Positions 45,265 to 52,980 of a DNA stretch of 64,000 nucleotides are shown here, piece after piece (position 1 is the first letter of the stretch; every line of letters begins with the position of its first letter). The notes under the pieces are model-generated. The model was not told the origin of the DNA. It ran no database searches and saw only the letters and a program-made list of their open reading frames with translations. Made by a program: the position numbers and the translations under genes. Source of the DNA: Caldifarciminota bacterium (GTDB lineage: Bacteria; Hydrothermota; Tepidihabitantia; Tepidihabitantales; CAIPLT01). The stretch lies in the NCBI GenBank assembly GCA_903865935.1, contig CAIPLT010000009.1, positions 25,130 through 89,129 on the forward strand. The letters run 5' to 3'.

Positions 45265-46152
45265 TTATTCCTTCTCTTCCTGCATTGTAATACAATGGGT
45301 CGGGCATTCACGGGCACATATTCCGCAACCCTTGCAGTAATCAAAATTTGTCTCATAAGTTCCATCCGGCGTCTGGTAACGGGCTGAATCTGGACAATAA
45401 ACCCAGCAGATACCGCATTTAATACATTTAGTCGCATCGGTTACTGGAACAAGACTGCGCCATGAGCCGGTTTTATAAGCTTGGGCAGAACCGGCTTTGG
45501 TTGTCAGACCGATTGTGAGTTCGCGCCATTTGGGTAATTTGGGCATCGCTTTTTTTCCGTCTTTCTTTTCCTTGATTACAGTCCGGTTGGCATCGGTTTC
45601 CATTTCCAGTTCATCATATCCGCGTATCATCGCTTTGATATTGGTTTCGTAATTGGTCGGAAAACGTGTCATAATCTCTTGTTTGACTGATTCTATTTTC
45701 ACGATATTAGTGGCGCGGATAAATGAGCCGATCATTGTGGTATTGGTAATCGGTCGGCGGATTATTTCTAAGGCAATCTTGGTAGCATCAATCACGCCCA
45801 GATTAACATTAACACCCAGAATATATTTCACATCTTCCAGGAGTTTATTGGTATTGGCAATAAAGATTGCGTTCTTTTTAATACCAGCCGTAACATCAGG
45901 TAATGTCAGAATCGTCGGGTCCAAGACCACGACAATATCCGGATGCGTGATTTGCGAGCGTAGATAAATCGGTTTATTTGAAATCCTTAAAAATGCGGCA
46001 ACTGGTGCGCCACGGCGTTCGGGTCCGAATGACGGGGCAGACTGCGCATACTTGCCTTCAGCGATTGCGGCTTTTGCCAAAAGCTCAGCACAGGTCACGA
46101 CACCCTGACCACCGCGACCATGCCATCTTATTTCAATAATTTTTTCTTTCAT
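45265..46152 (-). CDS. porGD: 2-oxoacid (pyruvate):ferredoxin oxidoreductase fused gamma-delta subunit
   Basis: A 295-residue fusion. The gamma domain (~1-185) begins IIEIRWHGRGGQGVVTCAELLAKAA. The delta domain (~215-295) is an eight-iron ferredoxin with CIKCGICWVYCP and CKGCGICARECP. Separate porG and porD genes are usual in Thermotoga and archaea, and gamma-delta fusions occur in some lineages. It is first in the operon, behind an ~86-nt leader that holds a 7-bp hairpin (TACCAAT/ATTGGTA). Confidence 0.92.
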   Translation of the reverse strand: MKEKIIEIRWHGRGGQGVVTCAELLAKAAIAEGKYAQSAPSFGPERRGAPVAAFLRISNKPIYLRSQITHPDIVVVLDPTILTLPDVTAGIKKNAIFIANTNKLLEDVKYILGVNVNLGVIDATKIALEIIRRPITNTTMIGSFIRATNIVKIESVKQEIMTRFPTNYETNIKAMIRGYDELEMETDANRTVIKEKKDGKKAMPKLPKWRELTIGLTTKAGSAQAYKTGSWRSLVPVTDATKCIKCGICWVYCPDSARYQTPDGTYETNFDYCKGCGICARECPTHCITMQEEKE

Positions 46153-46244
46153 TTTTTGAATCCTTTTCTTATCTCTTTTATTTGTAATCTTAGCGTATCA
46201 AATACCAATTAAGTACTAAATATTGGTAGAATACATGGAGTTCT

Positions 46245-46273
46245 ATTATACTAAAAAATTATCTGAAAGTCAA
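46245..46273 (-). promoter_or_regulatory. Promoter of the por-nuo-like operon
   Basis: Minus strand TTGACT (46268-46273), 17-bp spacer, TATAAT (46245-46250). The leader runs ~86 nt to porGD. Confidence 0.7.
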
Positions 46274-46800
46274 ATATTATAGGAGAGAGTTATAATTCTT
46301 TGTTTTGCATGGATATTCTCCTAATAATATTGCTGAATCATTTACTAAATAATTGCCAGATAAGCTCAGCTCTTAATGCCCAATTATATTCGTAGATATT
46401 ATCATTGAATTGAGCTTTACAATATGTCTTAATCAGAGTGTCAAAACCATCCTTGATTAAAGTATTACTAAATAACTTAAATAGTTTCTTGGACAATGTT
46501 TTAAGCTGTCTTCTTCTCGTATCCAAACCCAATGGGGGGATACTACCCTCCCATTATGAGAAATCTGGAATAAAGATATGAATTTTAGGAGATTAGACTA
46601 AAAAAACGGTTATTTTTTTGTTATACTGGCAGTATAAATTTTGATGATTACTAAAACTATCGTTTTTCATATATTGTTCAATAAATTTCAATAAATTTTT
46701 GTGTTCGATTAGGTAACCTATGGGGCCTATTCCGTCCATGGCTCTAAAAATTATTTATTTCTAAGGAAACTTACCCTAATTAACTAGAATTTTAATGTTC
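46274..46800. other. AT-rich intergenic stretch with palindrome and stray 12-mer
   Basis: No convincing gene. It contains an inverted repeat TAGGAGA/TCTCCTA (~46279-46323), a hairpin AATGGG...CCCATT (~46531-46555), and a 17-bp palindrome TTATACTG-G-CAGTATAA at 46621-46637 that looks like a repressor operator. One copy of the 12-mer TTAGGTAACCTA (46709-46720) matches the array at 6365. A TTG-started 64-codon frame (46338-46532, minus) is weak. Confidence 0.5.
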
Positions 46801-47532
46801 CTATTTGGGAATTGATCTTACCAAGCTTCTTACGATATTGCTCTTTACTTGCCCCATACGTTTAGACCCTTGTTTTGTAACTGCACAAGCAGCTTGCCTG
46901 ACGCATATTACATCGACCCCTGTTTTCCATAAACCTGGTAGTTGTTCTTTGGTAATTGAACCGGCAAGCCATGCTTCAAGATTTGACAAGTGACATTTCT
47001 TGGTGAATTTTTCTATATCAAGATGCGAATAATAATCTAACAGCCTTTTTCCTTTTGTTTTATCAAAAGTATCTATTAAAACTCCTTGTGCTTTAGTTTT
47101 TACAGCGACTTTTTGAGAATCATTTATCGGGTCAATATATTTACGATGTTCAATATCAGCAAAGAATGTTGGAATAATTATTTTCCACGGAAACCAATAT
47201 TTAACATTATGAACAACATTCCTTAATACATATGTAGCTTTTTCTGTATTTAATTCAGCAAGACCAACCTTTATAATATCAGTCCCAACAAAAGCAACGC
47301 CTAGCGCAGCTTGCGATGCTGTGCTCCATACAAATTGTTTCTCGCCGATATTTGTTGAAACTAATCGGTCCAATGGGACTACTTGACGAATAGCATATAT
47401 ATTTAATGGGTACTGGGTTCCAAGAGCTGAAGCAGGATATTCAGCATCGATAATATGCGCACCACCTTTTACTGCTTCAATAGCTTCGATTTTTCCACGA
47501 ACACTAACTAACAGACGTTGTTTATGTAGCAT
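46801..47532 (-). CDS. MfnB/DUF556-like TIM-barrel protein with altered active site
   Basis: A 243-residue protein resembling (5-formylfuran-3-yl)methyl phosphate synthase (MfnB), which in methanogens condenses two triose phosphates. Landmarks: an N-terminal strand LLVSVRGKIEAIEAVKGGAHIID, DIIKVGL with K88, IDTFDKTKGKRLLDY with D154 and K158, LAGSI, and the VRQAAC phosphate-loop region. From memory of the archaeal enzyme, the lysine after the first Asp (IDVKNP, K27) is catalytic. Here the site reads D29-A-E31, a glutamate. So the fold is conserved but the canonical reaction is doubtful. It lies 3 bp after the nuclease-like gene in one operon. Confidence 0.78.
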   Translation of the reverse strand: MLHKQRLLVSVRGKIEAIEAVKGGAHIIDAEYPASALGTQYPLNIYAIRQVVPLDRLVSTNIGEKQFVWSTASQAALGVAFVGTDIIKVGLAELNTEKATYVLRNVVHNVKYWFPWKIIIPTFFADIEHRKYIDPINDSQKVAVKTKAQGVLIDTFDKTKGKRLLDYYSHLDIEKFTKKCHLSNLEAWLAGSITKEQLPGLWKTGVDVICVRQAACAVTKQGSKRMGQVKSNIVRSLVRSIPK

Positions 47533-47535
47533 ATG

Positions 47536-49692
47536 TTATTTCTCTTTGTAAAGTTTTAGTATTTTAATCAGCTCATCTTTTCCTATAAACATAATTTTCT
47601 TATTTTCCCTATCTGCTGTTAATGTAGAAAGACTAGTTCTAAAACTAGCTTCTAGTTTTAAAGGAATAATGATACCTATAATGTCAACCTTAGAGTCATG
47701 CAGCGACCGAATAAATTGTGTAGTTATCTCTTTTCCAACAGGGTCGCTGTCACGCAACTCGGTTCTTGGAAAATTCCTTGGAAATCGTTTAATATGTCCT
47801 ATGAAATTTAGAGACTTACCATTAAAACTCGATTTAAATCTAATATCACCAAATTCATAACCAGAGTGTGGTTTTACTGTAAAGTTTACTAAAGATGTGA
47901 AAATTTTTGGTAAACAGTATTTATTTTTCTTGCTTTCAACACAATTTTCACAGGTTTCAACTTTTGGGTGGTTACATTTTTCTTTCATGTCCCGCAGCTC
48001 GAACCATAAGTTCTTTTCTTCGGGTTGAGACAATTTTATCTTTTTTAGAGGAGCGAAAACATCTGTTTCTGTTGGCAGTATTTCGACTTTATTTGGTCTT
48101 ACCATAGTTAATTTTAATGATTTATCTTTAATGTATATTAAATCTTCATCAGAAAGTAAACGTTCGCTATCAATTTCTTGTGCAATTTGGTTTATATTTT
48201 CATAAAATACTGTATTCGGACGAATAATTACCGATTCACTCCATAGGCCAATATTTATCTTGTGGTCGTTGTCATACCAGCACCTTAATTGAGCAGATGG
48301 TAACGAATATGTCTTTTCACATTCGATACAAAACAATCGGTGGTTCATATAGTCTATTGTTAAATCGCGATTACCACATTGACAAACGGGAAGACTTGTT
48401 TCATGACATAAATCACATTCACCTTCTACTATAGGTGGCATAAATAGGTTCGGAAAACTTTCTTGTATAAAAGTGGCACTTATTGATAGTGATGTACTAC
48501 TTTCGTTTTTATTTTTTAGTAATTTAATAGCGGAATATAATTCTAAAAAAGCTTCGCGCTGTTGTGATCCAGAACTACTAAGAATTGGAAATTGCATGAA
48601 TCGCCGGGCATTTAATTTTTGCATTATATCTTTTAACTTATCGGTTTTTGAAAATTGAATCTGCTGTATAAGTTGATTAATTTTCAATGGTGCTAATGTC
48701 TGCAATTCAGATGTCGTAAGTGTCCGCCCAATCAATAGTTTGCCCTGGTACTCTGATAGTGAAATTGTGGTCATTCGTGACGTACCGACTCTTTCTTCGT
48801 AAGAAGAACCCGTTCTTTCGTGAGTTTTTTCTAGTGATAATACCAGTTTTTTACTAAATATGTTCTTGTCCTTTGCTCTGACCCATCGTGGCATTTCATA
48901 ATTTTCAATAGGATTTCTCCAAGATGCGCTAAATCCTGTATCCTTATTAAATACCTTATCAACAATTTCTTTTGCCAATAAAGGTTTTTTTAATTTAACG
49001 TTAAAAGCTTTTTCTAAAATCATAATTGCGATGTTAGTAGCAATTGCATCTTTTGTATGCACTGCAACAAATTTCTCAAGCGAATTTATCCAAATAAAAC
49101 CATGCGCAAGTTCATATATCCTCTGTAAGTCTCCGTATTTAGATTCAATATACAAATGTCTGCGTTCATATGAAAAAGGTATTTCGATTATATTGTTTCC
49201 AATATGATTTATTATTTTAAAATCTAGGTGAACTGCTTTGATTTCAGGTTGTTCGTCCGGCGGTAATGTTTTTAGTAATGTATCCATATCTGCGTTTTCT
49301 GGAAATTTTTGTGCTTTAAGTAAAAGTTGTTTTATGTCAATTTTTGTTAGATTGTTCTGTATTTCTTTTATATTTGTTGGGGGCTTACCTGAAATACAAA
49401 ATAAATTAAATGAAACACGGTACCCATATCTATACTGTTCGTATACTTTTTCAATGGCAGAAATTGGAACAGAACTCTCTTTTACTATTCTTATAAGTTG
49501 ATCTTTAGTTAACCTTTTTATAGTTTCAAGTATTGCTTTTGGTATTCTTCGTTTCAATACATGGCTGTATAGTTTGTCCAGTTCAATATAATCTGATGCA
49601 TAATGCTTAATTATCATATCGGCAATCGGTCCTTTAACTTGTAATGTATATAATCGGTCTATGGATTTATTTCTTACTGGTTGATCGTTCAC
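47536..49692 (-). CDS. Zinc-finger protein with C-terminal Mrr-like restriction-endonuclease fold
   Basis: A 718-residue protein starting at GTG 49692 (GAGG 6 nt upstream). The N-terminal ~330 residues match nothing I know. A cysteine cluster at ~425-465 (CDLC...CQCG...CIEC) and a second at ~570-590 (CNHP...CENC...C) look like zinc sites. The last ~115 residues resemble Mrr/PD-(D/E)xK nucleases: an Asp in YEFGDIRF (~619), a strand NFIGHIKRF (~632) where Mrr has QxK or ExK, a helix KEITTQFIRSLHDSKVD, a strand IIGIIIP, and a terminal KIMFIGKDELIKIL. H replaces Q/E, so activity is uncertain. It has its own promoter at 49740. Confidence 0.68.
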   Translation of the reverse strand: MNDQPVRNKSIDRLYTLQVKGPIADMIIKHYASDYIELDKLYSHVLKRRIPKAILETIKRLTKDQLIRIVKESSVPISAIEKVYEQYRYGYRVSFNLFCISGKPPTNIKEIQNNLTKIDIKQLLLKAQKFPENADMDTLLKTLPPDEQPEIKAVHLDFKIINHIGNNIIEIPFSYERRHLYIESKYGDLQRIYELAHGFIWINSLEKFVAVHTKDAIATNIAIMILEKAFNVKLKKPLLAKEIVDKVFNKDTGFSASWRNPIENYEMPRWVRAKDKNIFSKKLVLSLEKTHERTGSSYEERVGTSRMTTISLSEYQGKLLIGRTLTTSELQTLAPLKINQLIQQIQFSKTDKLKDIMQKLNARRFMQFPILSSSGSQQREAFLELYSAIKLLKNKNESSTSLSISATFIQESFPNLFMPPIVEGECDLCHETSLPVCQCGNRDLTIDYMNHRLFCIECEKTYSLPSAQLRCWYDNDHKINIGLWSESVIIRPNTVFYENINQIAQEIDSERLLSDEDLIYIKDKSLKLTMVRPNKVEILPTETDVFAPLKKIKLSQPEEKNLWFELRDMKEKCNHPKVETCENCVESKKNKYCLPKIFTSLVNFTVKPHSGYEFGDIRFKSSFNGKSLNFIGHIKRFPRNFPRTELRDSDPVGKEITTQFIRSLHDSKVDIIGIIIPLKLEASFRTSLSTLTADRENKKIMFIGKDELIKILKLYKEK

Positions 49693-49739
49693 AAACGCCT
49701 CAATGGCTCACTATAAATTCTTCTTAAAGTCCTTCTTTT

Positions 49740-49767
49740 ATATTACCATCATTCAATGAGATGTCAA
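49740..49767 (-). promoter_or_regulatory. Promoter of the nuclease-like/MfnB-like operon
   Basis: Minus strand TTGACA (49762-49767), 16-bp spacer, TAATAT (49740-49745). The leader is ~40 nt. The pair is therefore an independent transcription unit. Confidence 0.6.
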
Positions 49768-49816
49768 GCATAATTTAAGGCGTTAATGGGTAGGATTCTC
49801 CTTTTTGACAAAGATA

Positions 49817-50401
49817 CTACTTCGGTTCCCAGATAAATTTGCCGGTTTTATTTATATAGCACCATTTACTACCAACTTTTACTAATGCTAGTTTACCTGA
49901 AAAATCTTTTGCATCACTATATTGTGGTGTTATTACCACTTTCTCTCTTTTATCAATGAAACCCCATTTTCCACCTTTTCGTTTTCGGGAGTTGTGTTGC
50001 AGTTTAGCTCCGATTTTTATTCTCCCAACTCCATAAGATAAAGAATATGCTTCATCAAATTGCGGTCTGATTATAAATTTACCTGTTTTATTAATGTAAC
50101 CCCACTTCTTTTTTATCTTTGCTACTGCAATTCCTTCAGAAAATGATAATGCCCAATCATATTTTAGTTTTATTACATACTTCCCTCTTTTATCAATGTA
50201 ACCCCATTTGTATACAACATCATCTTGTTCATATTCTATCTTAGATTTAATTATCTTTGTAATTACCCTTACTCGGGCAAGTCCTTCAAAGAAATTATCG
50301 GCCCAATCGAATTGCGGCGAGATTACAATATTACCTTTACAATCAATATATCCGTATTTGTCGTTTTCTTTTATCAAAAAAAGCTGGTGCTGGTTCTTCA
50401 T
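49817..50401 (-). CDS. Cytosolic WG-repeat protein
   Basis: A 194-residue protein of five WG repeats (KYGYIDCKG, KWGYIDKRG, KWGYINKTG, KWGFIDKRE, KWCYINKTG) plus two lysine-rich insertions. Unlike the three WG proteins at 26.9-30 kb it has no signal peptide, so it stays in the cytosol. A GGAAGG ribosome site precedes the ATG. Its promoter is a near copy of the one in front of the HEPN-like gene at 51067, implying joint control. WG proteins in the cytosol are occasionally found with effector or toxin genes; that link here is inference. Confidence 0.82.
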   Translation of the reverse strand: MKNQHQLFLIKENDKYGYIDCKGNIVISPQFDWADNFFEGLARVRVITKIIKSKIEYEQDDVVYKWGYIDKRGKYVIKLKYDWALSFSEGIAVAKIKKKWGYINKTGKFIIRPQFDEAYSLSYGVGRIKIGAKLQHNSRKRKGGKWGFIDKREKVVITPQYSDAKDFSGKLALVKVGSKWCYINKTGKFIWEPK

Positions 50402-50447
50402 ATGCCGCCTTCCTTTATTTCCTCAATGATTCTCATATATATCCTTT

Positions 50448-50481
50448 CGCCAAATCATAACTACAGAATAGTTATTGTTAA
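50448..50481 (-). promoter_or_regulatory. Repeated promoter element, copy 1
   Basis: TTAACA (50476-50481), 16-bp spacer, TATGAT (50454-50459), minus strand. The 22 bp at 50448-50469 are identical to 51138-51159 (core CAAATCATAACTACAG), and similarity continues through the -35 region. Confidence 0.7.
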
Positions 50482-50569
50482 TCCTTTATTTTAAACTAAC
50501 GAAAATACCATGGTAATATGGAATTAATGGAGAAACAGAAGAAATAACTAAGATGGTTTTCATTTCAGG

Positions 50570-51067
50570 TTAGCTTATTACAGGTATACCTACTATATAT
50601 GGTGCAAGTCCTTCGGGGTAACGTCTCATAAATCGACTATAGTTCTCATTATAGCGATTTGTCCCTTCATAATTTTGAAGCCACTGCTCAACACCCATGA
50701 TAACATCCCTGCAGAAAATATTTAGATCTAAGTTTAAAGCATCATTTAGTATATTACAATGCATAACGATATTTTGAAGTGTTGGTTCAACAAATATTAC
50801 TCTAGCGTATCTAGCTCTTGGATGCTGAGAAGTTCCCTGGTGTAATAAAGAACATCGAAACTGATAGCAATCTTCTCCGGTTAACCAACCATTGTATCGA
50901 GGACTAATATATGTGTTAAACCATCTAATGTATTTTTCCGAAGAAGCTTCTCCATTTTCTGATTCTATTGCACCACAAATATCCGGAAGTGTCAACGCTA
51001 CGAAAAGTGCCATGTAAAAAAGATGTGAATCTAAAGACATCCTAATTTGATTCAATAAATTTCTCAT
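50570..51067 (-). CDS. HEPN-like protein with RxxxxH motif
   Basis: A 165-residue, mostly helical protein. The sequence YQFRCSLLHQG has R71 and H76 in the R-x4-H spacing that marks the active site of HEPN ribonucleases. The preceding YIRWFNTYISPRY...LTGEDCY segment also fits the first long helices of stand-alone HEPN-like families. A strong AAGGAGGAG site precedes the ATG. HEPN proteins act in RNA cleavage, toxin-antitoxin and abortive infection, but many are uncharacterised. It has no adjacent MNT nucleotidyltransferase. Its closest partner by position and promoter is the WG-repeat gene. Confidence 0.62.
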   Translation of the reverse strand: MRNLLNQIRMSLDSHLFYMALFVALTLPDICGAIESENGEASSEKYIRWFNTYISPRYNGWLTGEDCYQFRCSLLHQGTSQHPRARYARVIFVEPTLQNIVMHCNILNDALNLDLNIFCRDVIMGVEQWLQNYEGTNRYNENYSRFMRRYPEGLAPYIVGIPVIS

Positions 51068-51137
51068 CTAACTCCTCCTTTATATTTCTGATTCTGACGA
51101 TATAATATTTTTATTGTTTTCATCTCAATTTCCCTTA

Positions 51138-51172
51138 CGCCAAATCATAACTACAGAATGATTTATTGTCAA
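51138..51172 (-). promoter_or_regulatory. Repeated promoter element, copy 2
   Basis: TTGACA (51167-51172), 17-bp spacer, TATGAT (51144-51149), minus strand. It shares an exact 22-bp block with copy 1, 690 bp away. Confidence 0.7.
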
Positions 51173-51181
51173 TTACTTATC

Positions 51182-51209
51182 TTGAATGTTTTGATGAAAT
51201 TATTATAAT
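51182..51209 (+). promoter_or_regulatory. Promoter of GNAT-methyltransferase pair, predicted leaderless
   Basis: TTGAAT (51182-51187), 16-bp spacer, TATAAT (51204-51209). The expected transcription start (~51216) is 3 nt before the ATG at 51219. Confidence 0.6.
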
Positions 51210-51218
51210 CTTAATCAA

Positions 51219-51713
51219 ATGTTATATTATCGACCGATTGATATTAAAAAGGATAAAAAGATTATCTTGGAATTACAGTGCCGAATTAATTATGAGTGCG
51301 AGTCGCCTTATTTTCAAGATAAATCCTATGAAAAATACCGAAAAAAGTGGTTTGCCAGCGGACAAACCAAAGAGTTTCTTTCGCGGCTTCGGAAAAGCAT
51401 GAAAGAAAAAAGGACCATCGCTGTGATGGTTGAAGAAAATAAAGAGATTGTCGGATATATGTGGGTGCAATTCTTTGATGTAATCGGTTACGACATAACC
51501 TATACGGAAATTTCCGAACTTGCAGTCGTGCCAAAATATCAGAGAAAAGGCATTGCATCCCGCATGATAAAATATATTGAAGATATCTCTCGAAAAAGGG
51601 GTATTAAATTTATACGGTCAGGAACTGGAATTCTCAATACCCCATCGCAGAAACTGCAAGACAAATTAGGTTATAAACCAATCTGGACAAAATATGAAAA
51701 GAAACTTAAATAA
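51219..51713 (+). CDS. GNAT-family N-acetyltransferase
   Basis: A 164-residue acetyltransferase. The acetyl-CoA-binding motif A is ISELAVVPKYQRKGIASRMIKYIED, followed by a motif B-like SGTGILNTPSQKLQDKLGYKP. A WVQFFDVIG strand precedes it. The substrate is not predictable. It lies 6 bp upstream of a methyltransferase gene on the same transcript and is divergent from the HEPN-like gene. Confidence 0.88.
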   Translation: MLYYRPIDIKKDKKIILELQCRINYECESPYFQDKSYEKYRKKWFASGQTKEFLSRLRKSMKEKRTIAVMVEENKEIVGYMWVQFFDVIGYDITYTEISELAVVPKYQRKGIASRMIKYIEDISRKRGIKFIRSGTGILNTPSQKLQDKLGYKPIWTKYEKKLK

Positions 51714-51719
51714 TATTAT

Positions 51720-52355
51720 ATGAAGAAAAGAAATAATACCTGGAGCTTTGATAAATGGGCGGGAAGATATGATAAGATAATTACTGAAGATAAAGATACC
51801 TTTGCCCGATATGATGAAGTTTTAGACCGAGTCGTGGAAGTTTGTAAATTATCTAAGGGCAAAAGAATTCTTGATATCGGAACCGGCACGGGTAATCTTG
51901 CTTTTCGCTGTTTAAACAAAGGAGGAGCGGATGTTATCGGTATTGACCCGTCAGAACCAATGCTCGCCAAAGCGAGAAAAAAAGTAAAACGGAAGTCAAG
52001 GATAGAATTTCAGCAGGTTGATGATCCGTTTCTCGTAAATCCCTATTCGGATAATTATTTTGATGCAGTTGTGAATACTTATGCGTTTCACCATGTTCCG
52101 CACCGATTAAAACCAAGATGTGTAAAAGAAATGATAAGGGTTCTTAAACCAAGCGGTGTCTGGGCATTGGGCGATTTGGTCTTCGAGAACAAGGAAAAAG
52201 AAAAACAAGCATTGAAAAAATATGACTGGCTTGATGAAGACGAATATTTTGAACGGATTGATGAACTTGACAAAGTATTCAAAACACTGGGAATGAAACT
52301 GCAGGTCGAGCAATTTACGCCAGTGGTCTGGGTGCTCTGGGCAAAGAAACCTTAA
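51720..52355 (+). CDS. Class I SAM-dependent methyltransferase
   Basis: A 211-residue enzyme. Motif I is ILDIGTGTGNLAF (~44-56), the acidic strand-2 residue lies in VIGIDPSEPMLAKAR, and the motif IV region is FDAVVNTYAFHHVP. The YDKII segment near the N-terminus and the HHVP motif are common in UbiE/Methyltransf_11-type proteins. No clue to substrate. No ribosome site is evident, so translation may be coupled to the GNAT gene. Confidence 0.87.
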   Translation: MKKRNNTWSFDKWAGRYDKIITEDKDTFARYDEVLDRVVEVCKLSKGKRILDIGTGTGNLAFRCLNKGGADVIGIDPSEPMLAKARKKVKRKSRIEFQQVDDPFLVNPYSDNYFDAVVNTYAFHHVPHRLKPRCVKEMIRVLKPSGVWALGDLVFENKEKEKQALKKYDWLDEDEYFERIDELDKVFKTLGMKLQVEQFTPVVWVLWAKKP

Positions 52356-52386
52356 GACAAGAAATTAGAAACGTAGATAATAAAAA

Positions 52387-52415
52387 GGGGCTTGATGAAC
52401 AAGCCCCCGAGTTTT
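52387..52415. terminator. Bidirectional terminator
   Basis: GGGGCTTG (52387-52394), 5-nt loop, CAAGCCCC (52400-52407), flanked by an A run and by TTTTATTTT. It serves the methyltransferase transcript and the convergent gene ending at 52427. Confidence 0.88.
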
Positions 52416-52426
52416 ATTTTACTTTA

Positions 52427-52978
52427 TTATTTGGTCAATAATAATTTGTTTGTTTTTAAGTAGTTGTCAGTTTTGAGCTGATAAAAATAGACGCCAGAGG
52501 CAACCTCTTGGTCGCGGTCGTTCTTGCCATTCCAGTTTATCGAGTAAACACCTGGTTCAACACTAGCATTTACCAATGTTTTTACCAATCGTCCGGTAAT
52601 GTCATATATAAATAACGAAGCTTTTGATTTAGCGGAAAGCGAATAGCGAATCGCGGTCTGGTTTGCGAAAGGATTGGGTCGGGCACTATATAGTCTGGTA
52701 ACAAGCGCGTTCGGTTCAATTGTTTCTCCAGTTTTATCTTCGGTTATACCGGTCAGGATACCAGGATACCAGAAACCGATATATGAGAGAATATTGGAAC
52801 CAGTCAAAGAACCGATTGCGGTCTGACTGACTGAAGCAGTAGCATTATAATTGGTTGATGATAAACTGCCGCTACCGTTACTAAACGTATTCCAGTCGCA
52901 TTGGTACTGGGCAATAGCTGAAGAACTAAGAATTAAAATTAGTGTTATAAGTACAAAAGATATGCGGTTTATTGTCAT
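52427..52978 (-). CDS. Small secreted protein with T9SS sorting tail
   Basis: A 183-residue protein: signal peptide (to ~residue 23, ...SSSAIAQ), a short ~65-residue passenger (WNTFSNGSGSLSSTNYNATASV...) and a T9SS type A sorting domain taking up nearly half the length (LYSARPNPFANQTAIRYSL, IYDITGRLVKTL, SGVYFYQLKT, KLLLTK). It starts 2 bp after the large YadA-head-like gene ends, so the two are one operon. A short passenger plus a sorting tail could be a surface anchor or partner for the larger protein, which lacks a tail. Confidence 0.83.
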   Translation of the reverse strand: MTINRISFVLITLILILSSSAIAQYQCDWNTFSNGSGSLSSTNYNATASVSQTAIGSLTGSNILSYIGFWYPGILTGITEDKTGETIEPNALVTRLYSARPNPFANQTAIRYSLSAKSKASLFIYDITGRLVKTLVNASVEPGVYSINWNGKNDRDQEVASGVYFYQLKTDNYLKTNKLLLTK

Positions 52979-52980
52979 AT

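Noticed and set aside
46338..46532. 64-codon ORF on the minus strand
   Set aside because: Starts with TTG, has a poorly spaced ribosome site and no recognisable similarity. Left uncalled, although a small toxin-like protein cannot be excluded.
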